Source of the DNA: a virus
Virus record (IMG/VR): IMGVR_UViG_3300034068_000044
Span: 1-26,157 of that record
Length of the DNA: 26,157 nucleotides
Strand: one strand, 5' to 3'
Shown in pieces: positions 1 to 9,100 of this stretch. The position numbers and the translations under genes were made by a program. Each line of letters begins with the position of its first letter. The first letter of the stretch is position 1. A model generated the notes under the pieces. That model saw only the letters and a list, made by a program, of their open reading frames with translations. It was not told the origin of the DNA and ran no database searches.

Positions 1-777
1 GCAACAAGACATATCCTTGAGAGTGGGTTGTTTATATACAAGACCTTAGCAGAGGCTATAACTTATAGAGTATCTGATATTTTAGAGTATGCAGATTTCA
101 AAGAAGAGTTTATAAACCAAATCGGAAAGTACAACGTTGGTATTTTGGAAGAAATATCTGAGTTGTATTTGTATGACTTTGCTATTTTTATAGAAGTTGC
201 GCCTGACGAAGAGCAGAAGGCTCAGCTTGAGGCTAACATCCAAATGGCTTTGTCTAAGGGTGACATCAATCTTGAGGATGCTATTGACATTCGTGAGATA
301 AGAAACTTGAAGATTGCCAATCAGTTGCTCAAGCTCAAGAGGGTTAAGAAGGAAGAGCGAGAGGAGAAGATGGAAATGCAGAAGCAGGCGATGATTTCTC
401 AGCAGCAATTAAAGTCTCAAGAGATGGCAGGTCAAGTTGCTATGCAGAAGCTACAGACTGAGGCTCAGACTAAGATGCAAGTAATACAGATGCAGGGTCA
501 AATAGACACTCAGATATTGCAGCAAGAGGCTCAGTTAAAGATAATGCTAATGGACAAAGAGTTCCAATATAATCTTCAGTTGGCTGATATGAACAATGGA
601 ACTACATCTCAGAGAGAACAAATGAAAGAAGACTCTAAGTCTAAAAGGATTAGTCAACAAAATTCAGAGCAATCGAAATTGATTAATCAGCGAAAGAACA
701 ACTTGCCACCTTTGAACTTTGAGTCTAACGAGGATAGTTTAGACGGATTCGATATGGCTGAGTTTGAGCCTCGTTAA
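1..777 (+). CDS. Portal protein, C-terminal part (5' end outside window)
   Basis: The reading frame is open from base 1 (ATRHILESG...) with no stop, so this is the 3' end of a longer gene. The TTG at 28 is just an internal Leu codon. The visible ~258 residues have a helical region, then a PDEEQK...LEANIQMAL...DINLEDAIDIREIRNLKIANQLL stretch, and then a long Gln/Met/Lys-rich coiled-coil tail (from about codon 115 to 200). That combination is typical, as I remember it, of the C-terminus of portal proteins of crAss-like and related Bacteroidetes podoviruses. The portal is the dodecameric ring at the head vertex through which DNA is packaged and ejected. The next genes are a scaffold-like protein and the capsid protein, the expected neighbours of a portal. 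The clip and wing domains that would prove the family lie off-window, so the call rests on the tail motif and context. Confidence 0.65.
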   Translation, partial: ATRHILESGLFIYKTLAEAITYRVSDILEYADFKEEFINQIGKYNVGILEEISELYLYDFAIFIEVAPDEEQKAQLEANIQMALSKGDINLEDAIDIREIRNLKIANQLLKLKRVKKEEREEKMEMQKQAMISQQQLKSQEMAGQVAMQKLQTEAQTKMQVIQMQGQIDTQILQQEAQLKIMLMDKEFQYNLQLADMNNGTTSQREQMKEDSKSKRISQQNSEQSKLINQRKNNLPPLNFESNEDSLDGFDMAEFEPR

Positions 778-796
778 AAATATCATATAAATCATC

Positions 797-810
797 TATT
801 TTTGTATAAT
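797..810 (+). promoter_or_regulatory. Possible Bacteroidetes-type -7 box before scaffold gene
   Basis: TATTTTTG at 797-804 matches the Bacteroidetes -7 consensus TAnnTTTG and runs into TATAAT at 805-810. It lies about 20 bases before the ATG at 825. I do not see a good TTTG/TTG element at the expected -33 position, so this is a weak promoter call in an AT-rich gap. Confidence 0.35.
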
Positions 811-812
811 TA

Positions 813-826
813 AAATCAAATCAAAT
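813..826 (+). repeat. 14-nt leader repeat, copy 1
   Basis: AAATCAAATCAAAT overlaps the ATG of the scaffold-like gene. An identical 14-mer occurs at 3399-3412 upstream of the gene at 3421. It is internally a tandem of AAATC. It may be a shared translation leader or part of a promoter; the function is unknown. Confidence 0.6.
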
Positions 827-1904
827 GGACATTAAAGTTAGATTATTAGACGGAAATGAAGAGAAGGGTGTAGCGCAGATAGAGCAAGAGCTACTTGAAA
901 AGCATGAAAATGAATTAAATCATCAGACGGGTGGTGAAGAGGTTGTAGTAGATGAAGTTGCTACTGCAGAGGATCTAAGAGAAGAAGATGTTCTTTCCTA
1001 TATTGGTAAAAGATACAATAAGCAAATCAATTCGTTTGACGAGTTGATGGCTGAGAGAAGAGAGACCGAGGATCTTCCTGAAGACGTTGCGTCTTTCTTG
1101 AAGTATAAAAAAGAGACCGGGAGAGGTTTTGACGACTTTGTAAAGTTGAAGAAAGACTTTGATACCATGGATTCTGAGGAGCTTGTAAAAGAGTACTTAC
1201 TTGCCACTCAGGAAGGTCTTGACAAGGAAGATATTGAGAACTTAATGGAGGACTACAATTACGATGAAGACATCGATGATGAGTCTAAAATCAAGAAAAT
1301 CAAAATCGAAAGAAAAAAGGTTATAAATGAAGCGAAGAAATACTTCAATTCTCAAAAAGAAAAGTACAAACTACCTCTTGAGTCAAGTACGGTAGGACTT
1401 TCCAAAGATGAGGAAGAAGAGTTTCAAACGTTTCGTGAGTATACAAAACAGGCAAGAACAATAGAAGAGGAGAACAATCGTAAGCGTCAATGGTTTGACC
1501 AAAAGACAAGTGAAGTTTTTGACAAAGGATTCAAAGGTTTTGAGTTTGATGTCAACAATAAAAAAATTACGTTTAATCCCGGAGATGCCGCTGAGTTGAA
1601 AAGGAATCAGTCTACACCACAGAACTTTATCAATAAGTTTTTGGATGAGTCGGGTTTAATGAAAGATGCAGCAGGCTATCATAGGTCTTTGTCTATTGCA
1701 ATGAATCCCGAAAAGTTTGCAAAGTTCTTTTATGAACAAGGACAAGCAGACGCTACTGAAGGCACGATGAAGAACATAAAGAACATCAATATGTCTGAGA
1801 GAAGAGCCACAGAGGTAGCGAAGAGTACGGAAGGCATGCAAGTAAAAGCAATCAACCCGGATTCGGGGAAAGGCTTAAAAATTAGGAGTATAAAACGTAT
1901 TTAA
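825..1904 (+). CDS. Putative capsid scaffolding protein
   Basis: This 359-residue, very acidic, highly charged protein lies between the portal-like and major capsid genes, the usual place for the scaffold that templates procapsid assembly. It is predicted almost wholly helical: an acidic N-terminus (residues 1-60), a region resembling a small folded repeat (EDVLSYIGKRYNKQINSFDELM, 55-80), long Glu/Lys coiled-coil segments (about 95-240), and a basic C-terminal tail ending SGKGLKIRSIKRI. A basic tail that docks on the coat protein is common among phage scaffolds. The start is the ATG at 825, preceded by an A-rich leader (AAATCAAATCAAAT) with no Shine-Dalgarno. No protease motif is visible. Function is inferred from position and composition; a minor head protein is the main alternative. 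Confidence 0.55.
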   Translation: MDIKVRLLDGNEEKGVAQIEQELLEKHENELNHQTGGEEVVVDEVATAEDLREEDVLSYIGKRYNKQINSFDELMAERRETEDLPEDVASFLKYKKETGRGFDDFVKLKKDFDTMDSEELVKEYLLATQEGLDKEDIENLMEDYNYDEDIDDESKIKKIKIERKKVINEAKKYFNSQKEKYKLPLESSTVGLSKDEEEEFQTFREYTKQARTIEEENNRKRQWFDQKTSEVFDKGFKGFEFDVNNKKITFNPGDAAELKRNQSTPQNFINKFLDESGLMKDAAGYHRSLSIAMNPEKFAKFFYEQGQADATEGTMKNIKNINMSERRATEVAKSTEGMQVKAINPDSGKGLKIRSIKRI

Positions 1905-1926
1905 AAACATTTAAAAATTAAAAAAA

Positions 1927-3345
1927 ATGGCAAGTGCATTATTAAGTAGCCCTACCTTTGCGCTGCAACCGGCAGCAGAACAGGTGGCGTTACAAACAAA
2001 TTACATCACCAACTTCAACTTCTTGAATCAGTATCTCCCTGATACTTATGAGAAAGAATTTGAGCGTTATGGTAATCGTACTGTAGCTTCCTTCCTACGT
2101 ATGGTTGGAGCAGAACTTCCTTCTAACTCTGACCAAGTAAAGTGGGCAGAACAAGGTCGTTTACACATCAAATACACAAGTGTAACATCAGGAGCTGCTA
2201 TTAACTCAGCTACTGCAACACTTACCGTTGCTGATACAGGAGTAACATACATCGCTGTTCGTGTAGGACAGACTGTTATGATTCAGAACAATGCTTCAGG
2301 TGTTTTCAACAAAGGAATCGTTACTGCAGTTCCTTCTGCAACAACTTTCACAGTAGCTTACTACGAGACTGCAGGTCAGTCTTTCGCTGTATCTACTGCT
2401 TGTACAGTATTCATTTACGGTTCTGAGTTTAAAAAAGGTACTAACGGAATGGTTGGTTCTTTGGAAGCAGAAGATAGTTTCTTCTCAAACTCTCCAATCA
2501 TCATCAAAGACAAGTATGCTGTTAATGGTTCTGACATGGCTCAAATTGGTTGGGTTGAGGTTACTACCGAGAATGGCGCTACAGGGTACTTATGGTACTT
2601 GAAGTCTGAGCATGAGACTCGTCTTCGTTTTGAAGATTACTTGGAAACCGCAATGATTGAAGCTGTTCCTGCTGCTGCAAGTTCAGGAGCATTGGCTGCA
2701 GGCTTTAAGGGTTCTGAAGGTATTTTCTACGTTGTTAATGACCGTGGTAACGTTTGGGGTGGTGGTACTCCTACATCGTTGAGCGATTGGGATTCTATCG
2801 TTTCTCGCTTGGACAAGCAAGGTGCTATCGAAGAGAACGTTGTATTTGTAAACCGTGGTTTGAGCTTTGACATAGATAATATGTTGGCTACATTGAACGG
2901 TTACACTTCAGGCGGTGTTGCTCAGTCTGCATCTTTTGGTTTGTTCGACAATGACATCAACATGGCGTTGAACTTGGGCTTCACAGGTTTCCGTAGAGGT
3001 TACGATTTCTACAAGTCTGATTGGAAGTACTTGAACGACCCAACCATGCGTGGTGGTCTTAGTACTACTGCTGCTACTGCAACAGGTACTATTACCGGTT
3101 TGCTTGTTCCTGCAGGTTCTACCTCTGTGTATGACCAAATCATGGGCAAGAATGCTAAGCGTCCTTTCTTACACGTTCGCTATCGTGCTTCTGAAGCCGA
3201 AGACAGACGTTACAAGACTTGGATTACAGGTTCTGCCGGTGGTGCTCAAACAAGTGACTTGGATGCAATGGAGGTTAACTTCCTTTCTGAGCGTTGCGTA
3301 TGTACGCTTGGTGCAAACAACTTCTTGTTGTTCCGTTATGGATAA
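1927..3345 (+). CDS. Major capsid protein
   Basis: A 472-residue protein in the major-capsid slot, directly after the scaffold-like gene and followed by its own hairpin terminator. The N-terminus (ALQPAAEQVALQTNYITNFNFLNQYLPDTYEKEFERYGNRTVASFLRMVGAE) and the KWAEQGRLHIKYTS motif at about residues 75-90 resemble the N-arm and start of an HK97-fold coat protein of crAss-like and related phages. The C-terminal half (EDYLETAMIEA..., FLSERCVCTLGANNFLLFRYG) is also coat-like. A beta-rich segment at about residues 100-168 (GQTVMIQNNASGVFNKGIV...TFTVAYY) looks like an inserted beta-barrel module. Codon choice is visibly more uniform than in neighbours (GGT, GTT, CGT, AAC, TTC), as expected of the most abundant virion protein. 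The ATG at 1927 follows an A7 run. The assignment is strong from context and motif, with no structural check. Confidence 0.8.
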   Translation: MASALLSSPTFALQPAAEQVALQTNYITNFNFLNQYLPDTYEKEFERYGNRTVASFLRMVGAELPSNSDQVKWAEQGRLHIKYTSVTSGAAINSATATLTVADTGVTYIAVRVGQTVMIQNNASGVFNKGIVTAVPSATTFTVAYYETAGQSFAVSTACTVFIYGSEFKKGTNGMVGSLEAEDSFFSNSPIIIKDKYAVNGSDMAQIGWVEVTTENGATGYLWYLKSEHETRLRFEDYLETAMIEAVPAAASSGALAAGFKGSEGIFYVVNDRGNVWGGGTPTSLSDWDSIVSRLDKQGAIEENVVFVNRGLSFDIDNMLATLNGYTSGGVAQSASFGLFDNDINMALNLGFTGFRRGYDFYKSDWKYLNDPTMRGGLSTTAATATGTITGLLVPAGSTSVYDQIMGKNAKRPFLHVRYRASEAEDRRYKTWITGSAGGAQTSDLDAMEVNFLSERCVCTLGANNFLLFRYG

Positions 3346-3360
3346 TTGAAGTAACAATAT

Positions 3361-3390
3361 AGAGAGTGTCTTTAATGGCACTCTCTTTTT
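3361..3390 (+). terminator. Rho-independent terminator after major capsid gene
   Basis: AGAGAGTG (3361-3368) pairs perfectly with CACTCTCT (3379-3386) around a 10-base loop and is followed by a T-run ending at 3390. It lies 16 bases after the capsid stop codon. It would cap or attenuate the capsid transcript before the next gene. Confidence 0.8.
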
Positions 3391-3398
3391 ATATTTTT

Positions 3399-3412
3399 AA
3401 ATCAAATCAAAT
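3399..3412 (+). repeat. 14-nt leader repeat, copy 2
   Basis: AAATCAAATCAAAT, identical to 813-826. It lies 9 bases before the ATG at 3421 and just after the capsid-gene terminator. TATATTTT (3390-3397) just before it differs by one base from the TAnnTTTG -7 consensus, so a promoter with this leader is possible. Confidence 0.55.
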
Positions 3413-3420
3413 TTTATAAA

Positions 3421-4185
3421 ATGGCAAACGAAAAAGCAAAAGCTGTTAAAACAGTTACGCCTTCTAACAAAGTTTACAGACTTTTAAATGGCGCTCCGTT
3501 ATCTTACGTGTTACCATCGAGAAACCATCCTAGGTTCCCCTTGCTTTGGTATGACGAAGTAAATAACATTAACAGACCTCTCAGGTATTCAGTAAATCAA
3601 CAGTCTCCATTTGAAGACGAGCAAGACGGGAACGCAATTGTAGAGCCTATCATCTTTGACGATGGATTCCTTTCTGTTCCTAAGACCAATCCTGTCCTTC
3701 AGTTATTCTTACACTATCATCCTTTTAATGGCACCATCTTTACAGAGGTTGACAAAGAGAAAGATGCTGCTGCAGAACTAGAGGACTTGAATTATGAAGC
3801 TGATGCATTGATTGAGGCTCGTCAACTAGGTATTGAGCAAATAGAAACTCTTACGAGAGTAATGTTTGGCAAAGATCCTTCATTGACAACAACATCGGAA
3901 TTAAGACGAGACATTTTGGTTTTCGCTAAAAGAGAGCCAAAAGAGTTTTTGAACATATTAAACGATCCGGACCTTAAGTTTCAAGCAAAAATCCATTTGT
4001 TTTTTGAACAAAAGTTATTAGTTTTGCGTAACGGTGACAAGGAAGTGTGGTTTAACACAGCAACGAATAAAAAGAAGATGCTGTCTGTTCCTTTTGGCGA
4101 AGAGCCATATGATACGGTATCGTATTTTCTGAAGAGTGATGAAGGCATTGATGCTCTTAAAATGTTAGAAACAATTTTGACATAG
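3421..4185 (+). CDS. Conserved virion-associated protein, unknown function
   Basis: A 254-residue protein directly downstream of the capsid gene and flanked by terminators on both sides. The N-terminal half (SPFEDEQDGNAIVEPIIFDDGFLSVPKTNPVLQLFLHYHPFNGTIFTEVD, about residues 60-115) is mixed alpha/beta and has the look of a conserved small protein coded near the capsid gene in marine and freshwater phages. It is followed by an acidic helical stretch (DKEKDAAAELEDLNYEADALIEARQLGIEQIETLTRVMFG) and an alpha/beta C-terminus. There is no signal peptide or membrane segment. The position suggests a head accessory or assembly factor, but no catalytic motif is visible. The start is the ATG at 3421, preceded by TTTTATAAA. 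Confidence 0.6.
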   Translation: MANEKAKAVKTVTPSNKVYRLLNGAPLSYVLPSRNHPRFPLLWYDEVNNINRPLRYSVNQQSPFEDEQDGNAIVEPIIFDDGFLSVPKTNPVLQLFLHYHPFNGTIFTEVDKEKDAAAELEDLNYEADALIEARQLGIEQIETLTRVMFGKDPSLTTTSELRRDILVFAKREPKEFLNILNDPDLKFQAKIHLFFEQKLLVLRNGDKEVWFNTATNKKKMLSVPFGEEPYDTVSYFLKSDEGIDALKMLETILT

Positions 4186-4206
4186 TTTTTTTGGATTTAT
4201 GGTTAG

Positions 4207-4239
4207 GAGGGGGCACTTAATTGTGCCCTCTTTTTTTTG
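4207..4239 (+). terminator. Rho-independent terminator before the ring-protein genes
   Basis: GGGCAC (4211-4216) pairs with GTGCCC (4223-4228) around a TTAATT loop. The stem can extend with flanking GAG/CTC with a small bulge. A run of eight T follows (4231-4238). It lies about 22 bases after the stop codon of the preceding gene. Confidence 0.85.
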
Positions 4240-4247
4240 TATATTTG
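4240..4247 (+). promoter_or_regulatory. Bacteroidetes-type -7 promoter box
   Basis: TATATTTG matches TAnnTTTG exactly. It abuts the T-run of the terminator at 4207-4239 and lies 15 bases before the ATG at 4263. A TTG at 4221-4223 could be the upstream element, but its 16-base spacing is shorter than usual and it lies within the terminator stem-loop. A transcript from here would have a leader of only about ten bases. Confidence 0.5.
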
Positions 4248-4262
4248 TAAAAAAATCGATAA

Positions 4263-5237
4263 ATGATAAATGAAGTAAGAAATTCAGTATTAGCCATACT
4301 TAATAAAAATAATTATGGTTATGTGTCTCCGTCTGACTTCAATTTGATGGCGGCTAACGCTCAGATGGAAATTTACGAGTCGTATTTTACCACATACAAT
4401 AAGACTACAAACGCTGAGAATATGCGCTCTTCAGGCTCTGATTATGCTGATGTAAAGAAACCATTGTCTGAGGTGCTAGAGGGATTTTTAATGAGCGATT
4501 TTATTATACCAAAATTTACACCTGCAAGCATTACAACCAATAATTTTTACTACCCATCTATTACTACTGTAGGCAACACTTCGTATATGATTAACAGGGT
4601 GATTGCTTATACAAATCAATTGGCTTCAGGTGTAAACGATACGTTGCAGGCATTTTCGCTTATTGATACGACTGCAACATTTATTGCCGATGGGGTGTCT
4701 GCAGGAGACATTGTAGTAAATTCAACCACATTCAAGTCGTCTACTGTTATTGCTGTTGTTTCTGAAACAGAATTAAGTCTTAATGATGACATATTTTTAG
4801 ATGTGGCAACAGACGAAGAATATTATATATACTCGGCATCTAGTTATGCAGAGGCTGAAAAGGTGTCGAATAGCAATATATTGATGCTTTTAAATTCTAT
4901 TCATACGGCGCCGTCTTTAATATACCCGGCGTACACAAACATAGGAGACCTGATGACTTTATATCCTGCAACAATAAAAGGATATGGTGCTGTAAGAACA
5001 GATTACTTTAGGCATCCAAAAGTTCCAAAGTGGACATACCAATCTTTAACCGGTGGTGAGCCTGTGTTTGACCAATCACAATTAGACTACCAAGACTTTG
5101 AGCTTCCTCCTGAAGATGCTTTTAAATTGGTTTCAAAAATTCTTCAATATTGTGGTATCATCATACGTGAGGCTGAAGTGGCTCAATTTGGTATGACTCA
5201 AGAACAACAAGCGGTAGCTACATTTGGTGTCCAATAA
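4263..5237 (+). CDS. Ring/head-tail adaptor protein (crAss-like type)
   Basis: A 324-residue protein. The N-terminus (INEVRNSVLAILNKNNYGYVSPSDFNLMAANAQMEIYESYFTTYN, residues 2-46) is a pattern I recognise from a conserved structural protein in crAss-like phages, coded just upstream of the tail-tubular-like ring protein as here. The middle (about 130-192) is a beta-rich module with FIADGVSAGDIVVNSTTF...VIAVVSETELSLNDDIF...YYIYSAS. The C-terminus (DFELPPEDAFKLVSKILQYCGIIIREAEVAQFG) is helical. These proteins are thought to form rings below the portal. It begins with ATG at 4263 after an exact TAnnTTTG box, and 18 bases separate it from the next gene. The exact ring identity cannot be set from sequence alone. 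Confidence 0.6.
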   Translation: MINEVRNSVLAILNKNNYGYVSPSDFNLMAANAQMEIYESYFTTYNKTTNAENMRSSGSDYADVKKPLSEVLEGFLMSDFIIPKFTPASITTNNFYYPSITTVGNTSYMINRVIAYTNQLASGVNDTLQAFSLIDTTATFIADGVSAGDIVVNSTTFKSSTVIAVVSETELSLNDDIFLDVATDEEYYIYSASSYAEAEKVSNSNILMLLNSIHTAPSLIYPAYTNIGDLMTLYPATIKGYGAVRTDYFRHPKVPKWTYQSLTGGEPVFDQSQLDYQDFELPPEDAFKLVSKILQYCGIIIREAEVAQFGMTQEQQAVATFGVQ

Positions 5238-5255
5238 TAATAAAAAAAACGAGAA

Positions 5256-6179
5256 ATGGCATATTTATCTCAATATGAATACTACAACAATAATGGCAAT
5301 CCTCCCGAAGATGTAAATTGGGGTTCGTATCAGTACGTTAGCCTTCAGGATATTGTAAACAATTTCCTCTTGATGTATTCAGGCAACCATTCGTTGGTGA
5401 ATAACGAGGAGCGATATAAGGTTTTGTTTCATGCTAAGCGTGCAATACAAGAGTTGAACTACGATGCTTTTAAGGAGATAAAGGTATTGGAGCTTACGGT
5501 GCCTAGTTCATTGATATACGTCTTGCCGTCTGACTTTGTAAATTGGGTTAGGATCTCATTGTATAAAGATGGGTGGCTTAGACCACTTACAGAAAATATT
5601 CAAACGCTATCGTCTAAGGCATATTTGCAAGACAATACAGGAAGGATATTATTTGACCAAGATGGGAAGATACTAGAGCCTCAGTACTCATCTATTGATT
5701 ACGATAGATTAGCTAAAACAAAAAAGAGCATTTACCTAAACAAGCACAATAAATTTGACGGTCAGTCAGGATGGAATATAGACGGTAATTGGTATTTTGA
5801 GTATGGAGTAGGTACTCCATTTGGATTGAATACAGAGACGGCTAATTTTAACCCTACGTTCAATATTGACAAGAAGAGAGGAGTGATAAACTTTGACTCA
5901 TCAATGTCAGAAGAGCTTTGCATTCTTGAATATATTTCAGATGGCATGGAGGGTGGAGATGCGTCCTTGGTTACGGTGAACAAGTTGTTTGAGCAGTATA
6001 TTTACGCTGCAATTAAATTTGAGATATTGAACTCTAAGTTTGGGGTTCAGGAATACATTGTCAATCGTGCTAGAAAGGAAAGGAAGGCATTGTTAAATAA
6101 TGCCAAAATCAGAATCAGCAACATTCATCCCGGAAGACTCTTAATGAACTTAAGAGGAATGGACAAGATACTTAAATAA
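5256..6179 (+). CDS. Tail tubular/ring protein (head-tail connector)
   Basis: A 307-residue protein with the recognisable motif series YVSLQDIVNNFLLMY (residues 27-41), NEERYKVLFHAKRAIQELNYDAFKEIKVLEL (50-80) and VLPSDFVNWVRISLYKDGWLRPL (88-111). The pattern fits the tail-tubular-protein-A-like ring protein of crAss-like and related podoviruses, which attaches below the portal and forms the upper part of the short tail. The helix-rich first third resembles the adaptor fold of T7 gp11-like proteins. A C-terminal helical segment (LFEQYIYAAIKFEILNSKFGVQEYIVNRARKERKALLNNAKIRIS) precedes a conserved-looking end. It starts at the ATG at 5256 after AAAAAAAACGAGAA and is separated by one base from the muzzle gene, so translational coupling is likely. 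Confidence 0.72.
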   Translation: MAYLSQYEYYNNNGNPPEDVNWGSYQYVSLQDIVNNFLLMYSGNHSLVNNEERYKVLFHAKRAIQELNYDAFKEIKVLELTVPSSLIYVLPSDFVNWVRISLYKDGWLRPLTENIQTLSSKAYLQDNTGRILFDQDGKILEPQYSSIDYDRLAKTKKSIYLNKHNKFDGQSGWNIDGNWYFEYGVGTPFGLNTETANFNPTFNIDKKRGVINFDSSMSEELCILEYISDGMEGGDASLVTVNKLFEQYIYAAIKFEILNSKFGVQEYIVNRARKERKALLNNAKIRISNIHPGRLLMNLRGMDKILK

Positions 6180-6180
6180 T

Positions 6181-9100
6181 ATGACAAAGATTTCAAGAAC
6201 GTTTATATCAGGAAGGATGAACAAGTTGGTAGATGAGCGTCTACTTCCTGAAACTGAATATATTGACGGTATGAACATTAGAATGGGTTCTACCGAGAAG
6301 TCAGAGATGGGTGTTATAGAGAATACCAAGGGGAATCTTCCTCTTACTTCTTTGAGGTATATAGATGGAACTGAATTAAGTACAAGTGCTAGGTGTATTG
6401 GTGCCATTGAGGACAGTGCTAATGAGACTTTGTATTGGTTTGTGCATGACGACAACTTCTCTCTTGGGGCTACAGGTGTACTTGATCTTATTGTTTCTTT
6501 CAATATTTTGACGAACATACTAACGTATCACGTTATTAGTATAGATGATGGGAGTGGAGTTAGTAGCACATTGAATTTTAATAGCAAGTACCTGATTACG
6601 GGCGTTAATATCATAAACAATTTATTGTTTTTTACAGATGGCTACAATCAGCCTAGGTGTATAAATACAACAAGGAACTATCCAAACCCTGTTTCTTTTA
6701 TCGATAGTATTTCTGCTGAAGAGCTATTAGTTATAAAGAGACCACCCGTAGAGTCTCCGGTAGTACAGCCGATTGTAACAAGCGGACAGCAAAACTTTAT
6801 GGACACAAGGTTTATATCTTTTGCCTATAGGTATCGGTACATTGACGGGGAGTATTCTGCTACATCACAGTGGTCTCAAATATCATTTGTGCCAAACCCT
6901 TTTAGCTTTAGCCTAAACAGCATGCTGAACGAGGGTATGGTTAACTTCTGCAACACAGCAATTGTGAACTATAATACAGGAAGCTCACTTGTTGTTGGTA
7001 TTGATTTACTGTTTAAAGAATCTGCAAGTAACATTGTAAAAGTTATAGAGAAGCTTGACAAGGCAGACTTGGGTCTTGCAGACGATACTGTCTATCAGTT
7101 CACTTTTAGCAATAGCAAGATATTTACCATTTTGGGAACTAACGAGGTTCTTAGACTTTACGATAACGTTCCAAGGTTAGCAGTGGCGCAGACCATCATG
7201 GGCAACAGGCTCATGTATGGCAATTATCAGGAGGGTTATGACCTTATTGACAAGAACGGCAACCCTGTAAAGTTTGAATATACCACAAGTCTTATTTCTG
7301 AGACGATTGGGCAGTCTGACGTTGACACGAGCTTTTCTACCGGGTCTTACGATATTGACACACCTGAGAGCATTCCTAACTCTGTGATAAGTATTGACCT
7401 AACAGGATTCTCTTTGGTAGCAGGTGCAGCCATTTCTGTTGAGATGAGTATTGCTCACGAATCATTTTCGGGAGACTTACCATTTCCTGCTGAAACCACG
7501 GATAATATCTCAATAGACTTTTCGTTCTTCTTGACTCAGAACTACAGCTCTGTATACCAAATGGCAACGAGTCCTGAGTTTCAGTCTGCTGTTGGTACTA
7601 CTTTGAATATAAAGCCTGTCTACTCGGCTGTACCCGGTACAGAAACGTCTTGTGACGGCATAACGTTTACAGACTTGATAAACTGTGTTCTACCAAACAA
7701 CCTAGACGCTTTGCAGAAGTTTAGAAGCGGTGTGGATAGCGTTAATACTCCTGTCTCAATCATAACCTCACCGGCAAGCTCTGTTATACAGTTTCAGTTG
7801 ATTGCAATGAATTATGTTAATAACACTGTTACTCCTACTCAAAATGTTTTCGAGTACTACTCATTCACGTTTGCAAATGCTACGTTCCAAGAGATAGCAA
7901 ACCCTCAAAGCTTACACAGCAATAGAGGGTATGAGATTGGTATTGTGTACATGGACATGTACAACAGGTCTACAACTGCATTAGTTAGCCCTAATAATAC
8001 TGAGCATATACCATGTGGATTTTCTCCAAATAAAAATGGTATACGTGTAACAATCCCTTTTACTCAAGTTGCTCCGGCTTGGGCTACTCGTTATAAGTTT
8101 GTTATAAAGCCTGACGCTGAGAAGTATGAGATTATTTACAGCAACTTATTCTTTACAGACGAGAATACAAATGAGGTTTGGTTTTACTTAGAAGGAGAAA
8201 ACGCAAGAAAAGTAGAGATAGGAGATAGGTATATAGTGAAGGCTGATACAAGCGGTCCTCTTCTAAATTGTGCATACGCTACAGTTCTTGACAAGGCTGT
8301 GCAGGCTGCCGACTTTATTACTCCAATAGAGGACGTTACGATACCTGCAGGTGTCTACATGAAGATGAATCCAAACAGCTTTTCTGCTGTCGTAGACCCT
8401 AACTCAACCGTTGCTCCCGGGGGTAAACAAGCTTGTGCTCCCAAGGGAGGTAATTACAGCTATTTAGCTTACCCAATGAATAAATTCAATACTGTAACAG
8501 GGCTGTACGAAGATTATACTGTACCTGCAGGTAGTAGAATAAAACTTTATATCGAGTGGTCTCGTGCAGGAGTAGGTGGGTCTTGTGAACAAAGGGGATA
8601 TGTTTTAGAGCAAAATTACGTTTCTTCTGCTGATTATGACAATATGTATGATTGGTTTATTGGCGAAAATATAGAAAGTTCTTTGGATAATGGCACATCA
8701 ACAGATGGAATAACTAGCGTAGAATTTATTCCAACTATTGGTCCTGTAGCCCCTTATTACAACTTTGACATTGTGTATCTAAGGTTTAATAGGAATCTAG
8801 CGACACTGCAATTAACGCTAGAAATGTCTACGGGTAAAAGCTGTACAGGGGGTCAACCAAATAGGAGGAAGTATTGTGTGTATGCTGACATAGAGGTGTT
8901 TCGTGCTCTTGATACAATAATCTTTGAGACTGAACCGTTAGACGCATCTCCTGACATCTTCTTTGAGAACAACTTATCATTTTCTATTGATGCTGACGGA
9001 AACCACTCAGGAAATGTACAAGACCAAGATATTGCAACTAATACACCTGCGATTGTAGATACCATGTTCTTCAATTGCTTTTCTTTTGGTAATGGTGCCG

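Noticed and set aside
28-777. TTG at 28 as the start of the first gene
   Set aside because: The frame is open back to base 1 and the upstream codons fit the same helical domain, so the gene is simply cut by the window edge.
3050-3349. 99-codon alternative frame inside the capsid gene, plus antisense frames there
   Set aside because: Leu/Val-rich low-complexity translation, fully within the well-supported capsid gene; a codon-bias shadow.
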